A DNA stretch of 64,000 bases, taken from assembly GCF_022484265.1 (NCBI RefSeq), contig NZ_JAKVLR010000001.1:1550001-1614000 (forward strand), in the 5' to 3' direction. A model generated the notes under the pieces. The model was not told where the DNA came from, did no database searches, and worked only from the letters and a program-made list of their open reading frames with translations. Source of the DNA: Companilactobacillus sp. (GTDB lineage Bacteria > Bacillota > Bacilli > Lactobacillales > Lactobacillaceae). Position 1 is the first letter of the stretch. Every line of letters begins with the position of its first letter. Positions 36,627 to 45,625 of this stretch are shown here, one piece after another. The translations under genes and the position numbers were made by a program.

Positions 36627-37608
36627 AAAATTGATCCTGGAATTCTGCTTCGTTATAGTCATCTAAGTAATCGTCGTCCAATTCAGGATCATAGTTTGGA
36701 TCACTGTATTTGTCAGTTGATTTCTTTGGTTTGACGGGCGTTGGTGCGGGATCATGAATTATCGGTTCACTAGTATTGGGCACTGGCTTTATTGGTTCTT
36801 TCATCTTGATACCCAACTTTTTCCAGACCTCTTCTTTTGGTGAAGTTTTTCCAGAATACAGTTTAAATTCTTCACCAGTTTCTGCATCCTTTAACTTATT
36901 TTTGCCAATAATCGACAGAACTTTGTATTCATCGGTGTCTTCTTTGACCAAATGAAAACGACCCTTCTTGGCCACAAGCTTGTCATATTTTTCAATAATT
37001 GACTCGGTTCCGTCAGCGTTGACCTGCCATAAAATAAAATTCGACAACGAGGCCTTTCTTCTGTTGTAATCTATTTCATAATATCTGGTAAAGTCTTGGT
37101 CTGAAACGTATTCACGATCAAACATATTCTCCGTCGTAATTCCAAAGCTGCTATCTGGTTTCTTATTGTCATACACCTTTTCTAACTTTGCTTTAACGGC
37201 TGATCTGTAATCAAGCTCATCGTCAGAAACGATAATTTGTCCACTTGGCTTTTTCACGGCTTTAAGATACTTGCCTGAATGACACAGAATGTAGGTATTT
37301 TTTGAAATTTTGTGATGGGAGTAATCAGTGTCAAAAATCTGAGGATATTCGTCACTGTAGTCTTTGGTATCAACCGTTCGTTTCGTAAATACCACCGAAT
37401 AAAAGTGGTCGTCTTCATCAGGATACTTGCTCAATTCCGAATAATAGTATTTACCCTGAAAAATCTTGGGGATCCCATTTTTAAAAATTTTTCCGGCACT
37501 TGGATCTTCTACATCATCCACTTCTTCAGCTTCGCGGGAGCAACTGGTCAAAGTTAAAATAAAAATGATAACGGCTAAAAATTTTAATAGTGTAAACGTC
37601 GACTTCAT
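36625..37608 (-). CDS. Lipoprotein of unknown function
   Basis: A 327-residue predicted lipoprotein: a signal peptide with lipobox LTSC (Cys near 23), then a mostly acidic and basic polar domain with many Y and D, and a Pro-rich stretch (about 270-300) before an acidic tail rich in D, E and Y. No family recognised. Single gene between two terminators. Confidence 0.75.
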   Translation of the reverse strand: MKSTFTLLKFLAVIIFILTLTSCSREAEEVDDVEDPSAGKIFKNGIPKIFQGKYYYSELSKYPDEDDHFYSVVFTKRTVDTKDYSDEYPQIFDTDYSHHKISKNTYILCHSGKYLKAVKKPSGQIIVSDDELDYRSAVKAKLEKVYDNKKPDSSFGITTENMFDREYVSDQDFTRYYEIDYNRRKASLSNFILWQVNADGTESIIEKYDKLVAKKGRFHLVKEDTDEYKVLSIIGKNKLKDAETGEEFKLYSGKTSPKEEVWKKLGIKMKEPIKPVPNTSEPIIHDPAPTPVKPKKSTDKYSDPNYDPELDDDYLDDYNEAEFQDQF

Positions 37609-37716
37609 GCTATTCCCCGCAGTTGTTTTCAGTTAGTTTAGCATGAAAAACGCTGAATTTTGCTCCTAATAATCATCCATATCAACAAACAATTTTTATC
37701 AATAAATTGGCAATAT

Positions 37717-37744
37717 AAAAACGAGATCAACTGATCTCGTTTTT
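37717..37744 (-). terminator. Terminator of the LOG-family gene
   Basis: AAAAACGAGATCA / TGATCTCGTTTTT with a 2-nt gap between arms. Confidence 0.85.
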
Positions 37745-37746
37745 AA

Positions 37747-38316
37747 TTATTTAGCATATTGGCGAATCTTTGGAGGTATATAACTGTTCATGAATGTGTA
37801 GATATTTTCCAATGAATCTGAGAAAAATAGTTTGGAACGGTCTTTCTTAGTCAAAAAGCCTTTATCTGTCATGTAATTGAACATGCTCTTCAAGTAATCG
37901 TAATAGCCTTGAACATTGTAGAGCACGCAGGGATTTTCGTTGTCGCCTAAGCGTGACCAAGAGAATGCTTCGATGATCTCTTCCAGCGTTCCTGGTCCAC
38001 CTGGCAAAGCGATACTGGCATCTGACATTTCAAGCATCAGACGTTTTCTTTCGGACATATCTTCAACAACTTTAAGTTCAGTCAATCCTTCGTATGCCGC
38101 ACCACGATCGACTAATTCCTGTGGCATGATCCCGTAAACTTTGCCGCCATCGTCCAAAACGGTTTTAGCTAAGATGCCCATCAATCCGACACCACCGCCA
38201 CCGTATACTAAATTCAAATCATTTTGCACTAACCAGTGAGCTAATTCGATAGCCGCCTCGCGATAAATTTCGTCCTTACCTTCTGAGGCACCACAATAGA
38301 CCGCAATATCCTTCAT
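37747..38316 (-). CDS. LOG-family nucleoside 5'-monophosphate phosphoribohydrolase
   Basis: A 189-residue Rossmann-like protein of the LOG family (cytokinin-activating enzyme homologues), which split adenosine-type monophosphates into base and ribose phosphate. GGGGVGLMG near residue 40 and the hallmark PGGPGTLEEI near 105, with R/E residues before it. The ATG at 38316 follows AAGGAGGAAG, so a longer start at 38352 is rejected. Single gene; role in base salvage is only inferred from the family. Confidence 0.88.
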   Translation of the reverse strand: MKDIAVYCGASEGKDEIYREAAIELAHWLVQNDLNLVYGGGGVGLMGILAKTVLDDGGKVYGIMPQELVDRGAAYEGLTELKVVEDMSERKRLMLEMSDASIALPGGPGTLEEIIEAFSWSRLGDNENPCVLYNVQGYYDYLKSMFNYMTDKGFLTKKDRSKLFFSDSLENIYTFMNSYIPPKIRQYAK

Positions 38317-38487
38317 GAACTTCCTCCTTAGTATTTGACTAAATGCTATCACAACCAGGATATTTTCTGAAAAAAGCTTTTTAATTTAAAAAATCGATAT
38401 TATGATATTGCTTTAGTATCAGTCGATTACAGAGTTGGTTCAGTCATAAATAACTGATTTCGTTTTCATCATTTTGCTTTTTTCATG

Positions 38488-38523
38488 AAAAAGGAGCCGA
38501 TCCGTAATGGACCAGCTCCAAAT
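38488..38523 (-). terminator. Probable terminator of the secreted hydrolase gene
   Basis: AAAAAGGAGC..GATCC / GGACC..GCTCC imperfect hairpin with A run on the left; weaker than the others. Confidence 0.55.
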
Positions 38524-38525
38524 TT

Positions 38526-40328
38526 TTAAGCAACCTTAGCAGTACTTGTAGCATCTGCATTTGTTACTTCAACATTTACTTTTAGATTATTTGCTTTATT
38601 AACTTCGTCAATGAAAGCTTGAATATTTGTTTGATATTCAGTCACAGCGTTGTTAGCTGAGGCATGTCCACCAACATTTCCATCAAGGACCCAAAGTTTC
38701 TTGATGGCTGAATTATTTGCATCATACATAGCCACACTTTGTGTGTCAGGAATGAAGGCATCATCTTCAGTTGTGATGAAGTAAGCTGGCAAAGTAGTCT
38801 TAGCAGCTGATACGATACCAGATACGTCATCTAAACCAAATCCTTGCAAGAACTTGTTGATCTTATTAACACTCTTCATAATTTTTTCATATGGCAAGAA
38901 TGGAATCTTATCAAAATGAATTGGAATGATCAATTTACTCAATGGTGAGTTAACTGATGCCAAAGCTTTGTTGTAAAGCGATGCGCCTAAAGCAGGAAGT
39001 GTTGAGTATCCTGCATCAGCAACAACTGCTTTAACGTTTGGTGCAAGTCCTTCTTCTGAAGCGGCTTCAAGTGCAGTGTTAGCACCTAGTGATTGGCCGT
39101 AAAAAATGATTTCACCGTCATCGCCGTTCATTTCGTTAACCTTGTTGACCAAACTCTTCCAGTCAGTCTTGTCGTAATAACCAAATGAAAGCAAGTTGCC
39201 ATCACTAGCGAATTGACCACGTTGACTAGGCATCAAAACATTGTATCCCATGTCGTACCAGACTTTAGAAACGACCCCGATCCAGTCAGGACGTTCTGTC
39301 CAACCTTGGCCGATGATAACTGTTTTTTTAGAGTCTGGATGAGCTACATAAGTAGCACGAATCGACTTGTTAGCATTGTTATATTCTGGAACTGAAACGT
39401 CTTGTTTAACAGCTTCGGTATTCCACCAGTTTTGAGCAGCAGTGTAATAAACTTCACTGTTGGCTGGATCGTATTGTTGATCCAAGTCCGTCCAAGTGTT
39501 GGAAACGTCGTAACGATTTGGGTTCAAAAGAGTTCTGAAATCAGATAAAGCTTGTGTTCCAAAACGGCTGAATAGCAATGGATAACCCAAGGCTGCCGCA
39601 ATTCCAGAAGTAACGTCGGTTACCTTATCATCGATAAAACCAGCGATTTTTCCCAAAAAAGTTTTATACGTTTTAGGTGAAACATTGTTGATATCATCCA
39701 TTGTCAACGTGTCAGCGTCACTAGCTGTAACGTTTGGCTTATTGATAACATCTGGCACCGGAACCTCAGTAGTTGTGTCATCAGTTGCGGTTGTATCGGT
39801 TGTCGTTTCGTCTGTTGTTGTATCTTTTGTTGAATCAGTATCTTTACTATCAGCAGTAGTATCCGTTTCTGAATTACTATCTGTTGTAGGTTCGGTAGTG
39901 ACTAAACCTTCTGAATTTGTCGAATCATCAGTCTCTGGTTTAGTCTCAGTTGAGTCAGTTTTTGTATCGGTGGTAGTTGTCGACTCAGTATCTTTATCAG
40001 CTGTTGAATCAGTAGCTGCATTGGTTGATGCACTGGTTGTCGTTGAATCTTTTGCAGCGTCCTGAGTACTAGTTTCTTGATTGTCAGGATCAACTGCTTT
40101 GGCAAAAGCTTTCAAGTCGAAACTGTCATTACCAGAAAGAGTCACCTTACCATTTTGCTTAACTTGATCAATTGCATATTCGGTCTTGTCTTCGCTGCTC
40201 GTGGAAGTAGCTGAACTGTCAGCTGTAGCAGCAAGAACATTACCAGCAGGTGTAACAAAAGTACCTGCTAAGAACAAAACGGCCAAACTAGTGTAAGACC
40301 GTTTTTTCAAAGTCCTCATCTTTTTCAT
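38526..40328 (-). CDS. Secreted alpha/beta hydrolase with Thr/Ser/Asp-rich N-terminal region
   Basis: A 600-residue exported protein. Signal peptide (about 1-34, cut after VLA), then about 160 residues of T/S/D/E low-complexity sequence (about 80-205), then an alpha/beta hydrolase domain: VIIGQGWTERPDW, the elbow YGQSLGAN with serine near 415, TTEDDAFIPD with the acid near 535, and GGHAS with the histidine near 560. No LPXTG motif or anchor helix. GGGGAGG precedes the ATG. It may be a surface esterase or peptidase; substrate unknown. Confidence 0.85.
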   Translation of the reverse strand: MKKMRTLKKRSYTSLAVLFLAGTFVTPAGNVLAATADSSATSTSSEDKTEYAIDQVKQNGKVTLSGNDSFDLKAFAKAVDPDNQETSTQDAAKDSTTTSASTNAATDSTADKDTESTTTTDTKTDSTETKPETDDSTNSEGLVTTEPTTDSNSETDTTADSKDTDSTKDTTTDETTTDTTATDDTTTEVPVPDVINKPNVTASDADTLTMDDINNVSPKTYKTFLGKIAGFIDDKVTDVTSGIAAALGYPLLFSRFGTQALSDFRTLLNPNRYDVSNTWTDLDQQYDPANSEVYYTAAQNWWNTEAVKQDVSVPEYNNANKSIRATYVAHPDSKKTVIIGQGWTERPDWIGVVSKVWYDMGYNVLMPSQRGQFASDGNLLSFGYYDKTDWKSLVNKVNEMNGDDGEIIFYGQSLGANTALEAASEEGLAPNVKAVVADAGYSTLPALGASLYNKALASVNSPLSKLIIPIHFDKIPFLPYEKIMKSVNKINKFLQGFGLDDVSGIVSAAKTTLPAYFITTEDDAFIPDTQSVAMYDANNSAIKKLWVLDGNVGGHASANNAVTEYQTNIQAFIDEVNKANNLKVNVEVTNADATSTAKVA

Positions 40329-40520
40329 GTGTATATCCTCCCCTATTAGGCGGGAATAAATATATCACGTAAATGGACATAAAAATATAATTTGGGTAGT
40401 TTTGTAATACAAATAAAACACTGTTGTTATAACGATGATAAGAAAAACATATTGGTCAAAAAGATTTTTTGATATTTGGTCTGATTAGGCTGACATGACT
40501 GTGCTGAAGCCGTATCTAAG

Positions 40521-40982
40521 TTAACCTTGATCGTATTTTTTCCAAAGATAATAATATTGATAATTCACATAAATTCCAGTCAACATGACCATAGTAAGAA
40601 CTACGATTCCTAAAATTTTAACTGTCATTTTTGGCATCAAGGACAGACCGACAGTCATGATGACAATTACATATAAACACAGTGATACTGAGCCACTGAT
40701 TTTTGACAAGATCTGCAGATGGATCTCCCTTTCTCGCTCATCATCAATAAAAAAATACTTATCCTTGAATGATTTTATTCCTAAATGTTTCTTCAAATAA
40801 GATTGTTGCCACCACCCAAGCAGACTCCCCAAAACTAATAACGCTGCACCCAACAGCATAAGGTGATTTTGGTACATTTGACCCCACAAAATCAGTAATA
40901 CCAACCCGATGAAAAAAGTGAGCCACACTAAATTGTTAGTCCAAAATGTAAATCTGATTATCTTTGCGGATCTACTCATCAT
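40521..40982 (-). CDS. Four-helix membrane protein, first of a DERE pair
   Basis: A 153-residue membrane protein with four predicted helices in two pairs and, between them, a charged cytoplasmic loop with IDDEREREIHLQ. The same DDERE motif lies at the same place in the next gene upstream, so the two are paralogues. Start at 40982 follows AAGGAG. Third gene of an operon led by a small XRE repressor; such XRE/membrane-protein sets are common in Firmicutes, with unproven role in stress or growth-phase control. Confidence 0.7.
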   Translation of the reverse strand: MMSRSAKIIRFTFWTNNLVWLTFFIGLVLLILWGQMYQNHLMLLGAALLVLGSLLGWWQQSYLKKHLGIKSFKDKYFFIDDEREREIHLQILSKISGSVSLCLYVIVIMTVGLSLMPKMTVKILGIVVLTMVMLTGIYVNYQYYYLWKKYDQG

Positions 40983-41041
40983 TGATCTCCTTTTCGGACA
41001 TCCCAATGAGACCCTTCAATTCATATTGCGTGGTAGATTGC

Positions 41042-41518
41042 TTATTTGTTCAAATGACTAAAGCTGAAGAAAAAGCTCCATTGTTGAACTAATAAAATCA
41101 AAGTTCCAACAATTCCAAAATTTACTGCATTGAATACGCTACCTGCTGGTAGTGAAAATCCAAAGAAACTCCATGTTGTTCCGTTAAAAAACACTGCTGC
41201 CAGACCCATGATCAACATGACAAAAATTATTGTTATGCGGGCACTGATGAAGCTGACGACTGCTGCATTTTGAGCTTCACGCTCGTCATCATGCTTAAGT
41301 CCCAATGAATATCCATCAGATCCAGTCTTAAATGGATTTCCTTGATTCAGACCAGCCTTTTTCAAGCTGCGTTGTCCAAATCCGGCAATCACAAGAATCA
41401 GGATCAGATAAAGACCACTCAAATTATGTTTAGCTGTGATTAACCACATACCAATGACAACTGCCATTAAACTGATCATAATTGCTCGCTGCAAAAAATA
41501 TTTCTTAGTACTGGTCAT
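41042..41518 (-). CDS. Four-helix membrane protein, second of a DERE pair
   Basis: A 158-residue membrane protein with two helix pairs and a central loop containing LKHDDEREAQNAAVV. The start overlaps the XRE gene; ATG 41518 is chosen for a GGGG at the right distance, with 41527 and 41548 as options. Related to the gene downstream. Function unknown; position suggests it is controlled by, or interacts with, the XRE protein. Confidence 0.7.
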   Translation of the reverse strand: MTSTKKYFLQRAIMISLMAVVIGMWLITAKHNLSGLYLILILVIAGFGQRSLKKAGLNQGNPFKTGSDGYSLGLKHDDEREAQNAAVVSFISARITIIFVMLIMGLAAVFFNGTTWSFFGFSLPAGSVFNAVNFGIVGTLILLVQQWSFFFSFSHLNK

Positions 41519-41717
41519 CTCGTTCATCCCCAAACTTGAATAATTCATCCACTCGAATGTGCAAAATTGCTGCCAACTGGAAGGCTAGCTTCAATGACGG
41601 GTCATACTTATCATTTTCGATGGCATTGATCGTTTGCCGTGTTACCCCAGCCATCTTAGCTAATTCATCTTGAGACAGCTTAACTTCTTTTCGTTTTTCT
41701 CTGATCGTATTTTTCAT
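41505..41717 (-). CDS. Small XRE/Cro-type repressor
   Basis: A 70-residue helix-turn-helix protein: IREKRKEVKLSQDELAKMAG, then VTRQTINAIENDKYDPSLKL, the classic recognition-helix pattern of the YozG/Cro type, and no other domain. Start at 41717 follows GGGAGC; a longer start at 41783 is not supported. First gene of the three-gene operon with the two DERE membrane proteins, whose promoter it probably represses. Confidence 0.85.
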   Translation of the reverse strand: MKNTIREKRKEVKLSQDELAKMAGVTRQTINAIENDKYDPSLKLAFQLAAILHIRVDELFKFGDERDDQY

Positions 41718-41802
41718 GAAAGCTCCCAAGAAACAAATAAATGTCAAACATGTTTTACAATTAAAGTAAAACATGTTTGACATTTTTGTTCAAGTACTAT
41801 TA

Positions 41803-42369
41803 CTATAATTCGCTCATCCCACTATAAATCATTGTTGCCATTTTCTTTTTGTCATCATTGATTGATGCATCCATGTAAATCTTATAGTTCAAAGATCCCC
41901 TGCTTAAATCAAAATTGAATCCCATTTGTCTAATCAGCAATTGAATAAATAATCGTTGAGTTCTCCCATTCCCTTCGCGGAACGGATGAAAATTATTAAT
42001 GTCTAATAACAATCCAGCAGATTCTATAGCTAAATCATCCTTACTGATCGCTCTAGAATTAACAATTTCACTTATTTGATTATTCAAATCACTAATAGCT
42101 ATGTAAAATCTTTCTCTAGGAAAAAACACCGTATTCCCCTTTTGAAAGTCTCCTGTTCTAAACTTTCCTGCCCATGAATATAAGTCTGAAAATAACCAAA
42201 AGTGAATTTTTTTCAATGTATCAATTGATTCTATTCGATAATCAGGTATGGACACATACTTGGCAGATACGATCAATCGCTCTATTTCAGCTAATTCTGT
42301 CGAATCAGTTATAGCAAGTTTGTTAATCATCGTTCCATTAGGTTGAAGTGTTTCATCAATCCAACTCAT
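41803..42369 (-). CDS. Fic-domain AMP transferase (toxin)
   Basis: A 188-residue Fic protein. The catalytic motif HPFREGNGR is at residues 128-136, with arginine R140 beyond it, matching HxFx(D/E)GNGRxxR; the upstream FRTGDFQKGN and FFPRERF flap region is also present. Fic enzymes transfer AMP to hydroxyls of target proteins such as gyrase and topoisomerase IV. No inhibitory [S/T]xxxE[G/N] motif is seen at its own N- or C-terminus, so inhibition should come from the partner. It starts in an ATGA overlap with the antitoxin gene. Confidence 0.9.
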   Translation of the reverse strand: MSWIDETLQPNGTMINKLAITDSTELAEIERLIVSAKYVSIPDYRIESIDTLKKIHFWLFSDLYSWAGKFRTGDFQKGNTVFFPRERFYIAISDLNNQISEIVNSRAISKDDLAIESAGLLLDINNFHPFREGNGRTQRLFIQLLIRQMGFNFDLSRGSLNYKIYMDASINDDKKKMATMIYSGMSEL

Positions 42370-42836
42370 TTCTTCGATTGATGTTTTTTAATGATGTCAT
42401 CAACGACGTTCTCGACCGGAACATGTTCTTCAAGAATCCGGTATGAGTTCTCAACATCTTCTTTTGTAGGATACATGCCTTCATAGATATTGTTCATGAT
42501 TCCATCTCTTGCTTTCCAATAATTTTCTTTATTAGAAAATTTTATTCCCATAATACTTAATTCAGGAGTATTCGTTTGATTAACAAAATTTAGTTCCACT
42601 TTCGATGGATCTATTTTTTCATCTGTAATATGACTAACAACTTTATCAACCGATACTGAATTTGCAAAAAGTATTTTAGTCGCAACCTCGAACGACGTTC
42701 TACCAATTGGTCGTTTGAGTGCATCAGAAACAGTACTTTTCGAGAGATTTGTTTTGGAAACAATATCGCTTGTATTAGCTTTTGACCCTGTAAACTCAAA
42801 AATAATTTGTGCTAATGATTTGGTTTCTTCAGTCAT
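42366..42836 (-). CDS. HTH-fused, VbhA-like antitoxin of the Fic protein
   Basis: A 156-residue protein. Residues about 18-55 form a helix-turn-helix (TSDIVSKTNLSKSTVSDALK), the C-terminal 50 resemble the VbhA-type antitoxin with NNIYEG at 115-120 where class I antitoxins carry [S/T]xxxE[G/N]; the first position here is Asn instead of Ser/Thr. The glutamate would block the ATP site of Fic. The DNA-binding part suggests autoregulation. AGGAGG precedes the ATG; overlaps the Fic gene by 4 nt. Confidence 0.75.
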   Translation of the reverse strand: MTEETKSLAQIIFEFTGSKANTSDIVSKTNLSKSTVSDALKRPIGRTSFEVATKILFANSVSVDKVVSHITDEKIDPSKVELNFVNQTNTPELSIMGIKFSNKENYWKARDGIMNNIYEGMYPTKEDVENSYRILEEHVPVENVVDDIIKKHQSKK

Positions 42837-42910
42837 TGTTACACCTCCTAATTATACTTTTATTATACCGTCACATCGTTCGTTTGTCCGTCACGACATC
42901 CTACAAAGAT

Positions 42911-42943
42911 AAAAAAAACGAAACCCGCAGGTTTCGTTTTTTT
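42911..42943 (-). terminator. Terminator of the copper operon
   Basis: AAAAAAACGAAACC / GGTTTCGTTTTTTT around CCGCA. Confidence 0.9.
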
Positions 42944-44867
42944 AAGCTGCTTTTGCCTTTGATGTAATTCTGGCTTTGTTCAACAGCATTGAACTAGTTA
43001 CAACTGACAATGAACTAAAGGCCATTGCTAGTCCGGCTAATTCCGGACTCAATGTTAAGCCGATTCCAAAGAAAATTCCGGCTGCAACTGGGATTCCTAA
43101 CACGTTGTAGATGAAGGCCCAGAATAAATTGAGTTTGATCCGATTGAAGGTTTTTTTGCTTAATGCCAAAGCTTTATCAACATCCCGCAAATCATTTTTG
43201 ACTAGTACGATACCACCGGATTCGATAGCGATATCAGTTCCTGAGCCCATGGCAATTCCGACGTCAGCAACTGTCAATGCAGGTGCATCATTGATTCCGT
43301 CACCAACAAAGGCGACCTTGCCTGATTCTTGAATCGATTTAACGTGGTCAGCTTTTTCGCTAGGAAGGACATCGGCGATAACTTCGTCAATTCCAACTTG
43401 TTTAGCAATTGCTTCAGCGACTCGTTGGTTATCACCAGTCAACATGACTGTCTTTAATCCACGAGCTTTCAAGTCAGCGATTGCTTCTTTAGAGGTTTCT
43501 TTTGGTGCATCTTGAATAGCGATCAAACCGACTACTTGGTTTTCAACGCCAACAAAGACGACTGTTTTAGCTTGTTCTTGTAGTTCGACTACTTGTTGTT
43601 CTAATTCTTTGCCAATTTCGACATCATCTAACAATTTATCGTTACCGACAAATGATTTTTTACCATTGATAAGAGCTTCGACACCTTTACCCTCGATAGC
43701 CTTAAAGTCAGCAACTTGCGGAGTTTTAATGTTCATTGATTCAGATTTTTTAACAATGGCAGATGCCAATGGATGCTCTGAAGATTGTTCCAAACCTGTG
43801 GCAACGGATAAAACTTCTTGCTCATTACCGACAATGTCAGTTACTTCTGGTTTACCAACTGTGATCGTTCCTGTTTTATCAAAAACAACCGTCTTAATTT
43901 CGTTAACTGCTTCAAGAACTTCACCATTTTTGATGAGGATTCCCATTTTAGCTGAACGACCAGTTCCGACCATCAACGCTGTCGGAGTAGCCAAACCCAG
44001 TGCACAAGGACAGGCAATCACAACAACTGACACTGCAAAAATCAGTGAGTTAGCGACTGATGCATCCAAGAACACGTACCAAATCATGAACGTTAAAATT
44101 GCGATGATCAAAACTACTGGTACAAAAATATCTGAAACTTTATCAGTCAAATTTTGAATTGGAGCATGACTGTTTTGAGCCTTTTTAACTAGGTCAACGA
44201 TTTGTGAAAGCATCGTATCGTTGCCGACTTTTTCAGCCTTAAACATGAAGGTACCATTGCTATTGATAGTTGATCCGATGACTTTGTCGCCAGCCTTCTT
44301 TTCAACAGGCATACTTTCACCTGTGACCATTGATTCATCAATAGTAGATGTACCTTCTGTGATCACACCATCGACAGCGACTTTTTGACCAGGCTTTACC
44401 CTGATAATATCGCCAACGACTACTTCTGAAAGTGGAATCTTAACTAGTTTTCCATCACGCATAACTTCAGCGTCTTTAGCTTGCAAGTCGACTAATTTTT
44501 CAACTGCATTTGAAGCATTATTTCTCATTCTCTCTTCAAATACTTGTCCTAACAAGACAAATGTCGTTACAAAAGCTGCACTTTCAAAAAAGACAGCTTG
44601 GTGCGTTGCCATTGCGTAGATACTGTACAGATAAGCAGTTACCGTACCAATTGCGACTAATGTATCCATATTTGAATGGTGCTTAGTAAATGAAGCCCAA
44701 GCACTCTGCCAAAATGGACGTGCTGAGATCCACATAATAACGGTTGTTAAAGCTAGTTGCGTCCAGTTTCCACCTGGCATCATCCAACCAAATGGCATCA
44801 GGATCATGTTAGCCAACATTGGTAATGAAAAAAGTAATGAGATCCAGAAACGTTTTGTTATCGACAT
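42942..44867 (-). CDS. copA: Copper-translocating P1B-type ATPase
   Basis: A 641-residue P1B ATPase exporting copper ions. Hallmarks: TGES phosphatase motif, the metal-binding CPCALG in a membrane helix near residue 285, the phosphorylated aspartate in DKTGT near 327, SSEHPLAS nucleotide site and GDGINDAP. About eight membrane segments. There is no N-terminal HMA domain or His-rich stretch; the protein begins at the first helix. The ATG overlaps the preceding stop (TAATG). Cupredoxins encoded just upstream may replace the missing metal-binding domain. Confidence 0.93.
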   Translation of the reverse strand: MSITKRFWISLLFSLPMLANMILMPFGWMMPGGNWTQLALTTVIMWISARPFWQSAWASFTKHHSNMDTLVAIGTVTAYLYSIYAMATHQAVFFESAAFVTTFVLLGQVFEERMRNNASNAVEKLVDLQAKDAEVMRDGKLVKIPLSEVVVGDIIRVKPGQKVAVDGVITEGTSTIDESMVTGESMPVEKKAGDKVIGSTINSNGTFMFKAEKVGNDTMLSQIVDLVKKAQNSHAPIQNLTDKVSDIFVPVVLIIAILTFMIWYVFLDASVANSLIFAVSVVVIACPCALGLATPTALMVGTGRSAKMGILIKNGEVLEAVNEIKTVVFDKTGTITVGKPEVTDIVGNEQEVLSVATGLEQSSEHPLASAIVKKSESMNIKTPQVADFKAIEGKGVEALINGKKSFVGNDKLLDDVEIGKELEQQVVELQEQAKTVVFVGVENQVVGLIAIQDAPKETSKEAIADLKARGLKTVMLTGDNQRVAEAIAKQVGIDEVIADVLPSEKADHVKSIQESGKVAFVGDGINDAPALTVADVGIAMGSGTDIAIESGGIVLVKNDLRDVDKALALSKKTFNRIKLNLFWAFIYNVLGIPVAAGIFFGIGLTLSPELAGLAMAFSSLSVVTSSMLLNKARITSKAKAA

Positions 44868-45139
44868 TATGAGATCACCACTTTCCCAAAGAACATGTCC
44901 ATCCCGCAACTAAAGCTAAATTCACCAGCTTTATCAGTTGGGACATCTACTGTTTTAGTCACATCGATCGGTAAGTCCTCTTCAAATCCAAGTTCTTTAG
45001 AATGAACCACATCCAAACAGCCTTGGTCATTAGTTCTCGTAAATGAAATTTTTGCAGGAACGCCTTTTTTCAAATTAACTACGTCTGGTTTGTAGCCACC
45101 AGCAACTTCAACTTTTACTTCTTGTACGTTTTCGTTCAT
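44867..45139 (-). CDS. Soluble cupredoxin-like copper-binding protein
   Basis: A 90-residue cupredoxin-fold protein without signal peptide, ending SCGMDMFFGKVVIS. The C-x-x-x-D, C-G-M-D-M pattern (QGCLDVV and FSCGMDMF) gives likely Cys and Met ligands. It is related to the membrane-anchored cupredoxin upstream (shared KKGVPA and CGMDMF) and lies directly before copA, with which it overlaps; it may hand copper to or sequester it for the ATPase (inference). Confidence 0.8.
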   Translation of the reverse strand: MNENVQEVKVEVAGGYKPDVVNLKKGVPAKISFTRTNDQGCLDVVHSKELGFEEDLPIDVTKTVDVPTDKAGEFSFSCGMDMFFGKVVIS

Positions 45140-45154
45140 AATTTTTACCCCGAT

Positions 45155-45526
45155 TTATTTAATGATTAATTTTCCGTGGAACATATCCATGCCACAAGCC
45201 CACTGGAATTCTCCAGCCTTGCTAGTATCGATCTTAATCTCTTCTTTTTGATTGATCGGTAAAGCTTGGTTTACGCCGAAGTCTGAAAAAACCACTCGAT
45301 CCAAACAACTAGATTGATCTTTTCGAGTGAAGTTAAGAACAGCCGGAACACCCTTTTTCAAAACGACCGTTTCTGGTGAATAACCACCATTGACGAGTAC
45401 GTCGATACTTTGCGTATTATCTTTAACGTCAGCAGCCACCTCAGCAGATTCATGTTTGCCGAAGAACCACCAAACGATAAACCCAATAACTGCCAATCCA
45501 ACAATCAGTACTAATATTTTTGTCAA
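45155..45526 (-). CDS. Membrane-anchored cupredoxin-like protein
   Basis: A 123-residue protein with an N-terminal membrane helix (VLIVGLAVIGFIVWWFF) followed by a cupredoxin domain like that of the next gene: VVLKKGVPAVLNF, SSCLDRVVF, and ACGMDMFHGK near the C-terminus. TTG start at 45526 is chosen because GGAGGG lies 6 nt before it; the ATG two codons earlier sits directly against the GGAGGG. First gene of the cop operon, so the domain is outside the membrane if the helix inserts in the usual way. Confidence 0.8.
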   Translation of the reverse strand: MTKILVLIVGLAVIGFIVWWFFGKHESAEVAADVKDNTQSIDVLVNGGYSPETVVLKKGVPAVLNFTRKDQSSCLDRVVFSDFGVNQALPINQKEEIKIDTSKAGEFQWACGMDMFHGKLIIK

Positions 45527-45548
45527 AATCATCCCTCCACATATCGTT

Positions 45549-45599
45549 TACATCTGTAATCAATAACTAAATAATATCTTCATCGTTTACATTTGTCAA
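45549..45599 (-). promoter_or_regulatory. Cop operon promoter with two cop boxes
   Basis: On the minus strand, TTGACA (45594-45599) and TATTAT (45571-45576) are 17 bp apart. Two CopY operators flank the promoter: TACATCTGTA (45549-45558, exact TACANNTGTA) and TACATTTGTC (45588-45597, one mismatch). This predicts copper-dependent derepression by a CopY-type repressor not encoded in the window. Confidence 0.8.
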
Positions 45600-45625
45600 C
45601 AAGGTAAAACCCTAATTTGAAAAAA

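Noticed and set aside
39685..40065. 126-codon plus-strand ORF rich in Val and Ser
   Set aside because: It is the antisense of the Thr/Ser/Asp-rich part of the secreted hydrolase; its length comes from the repeated codons.
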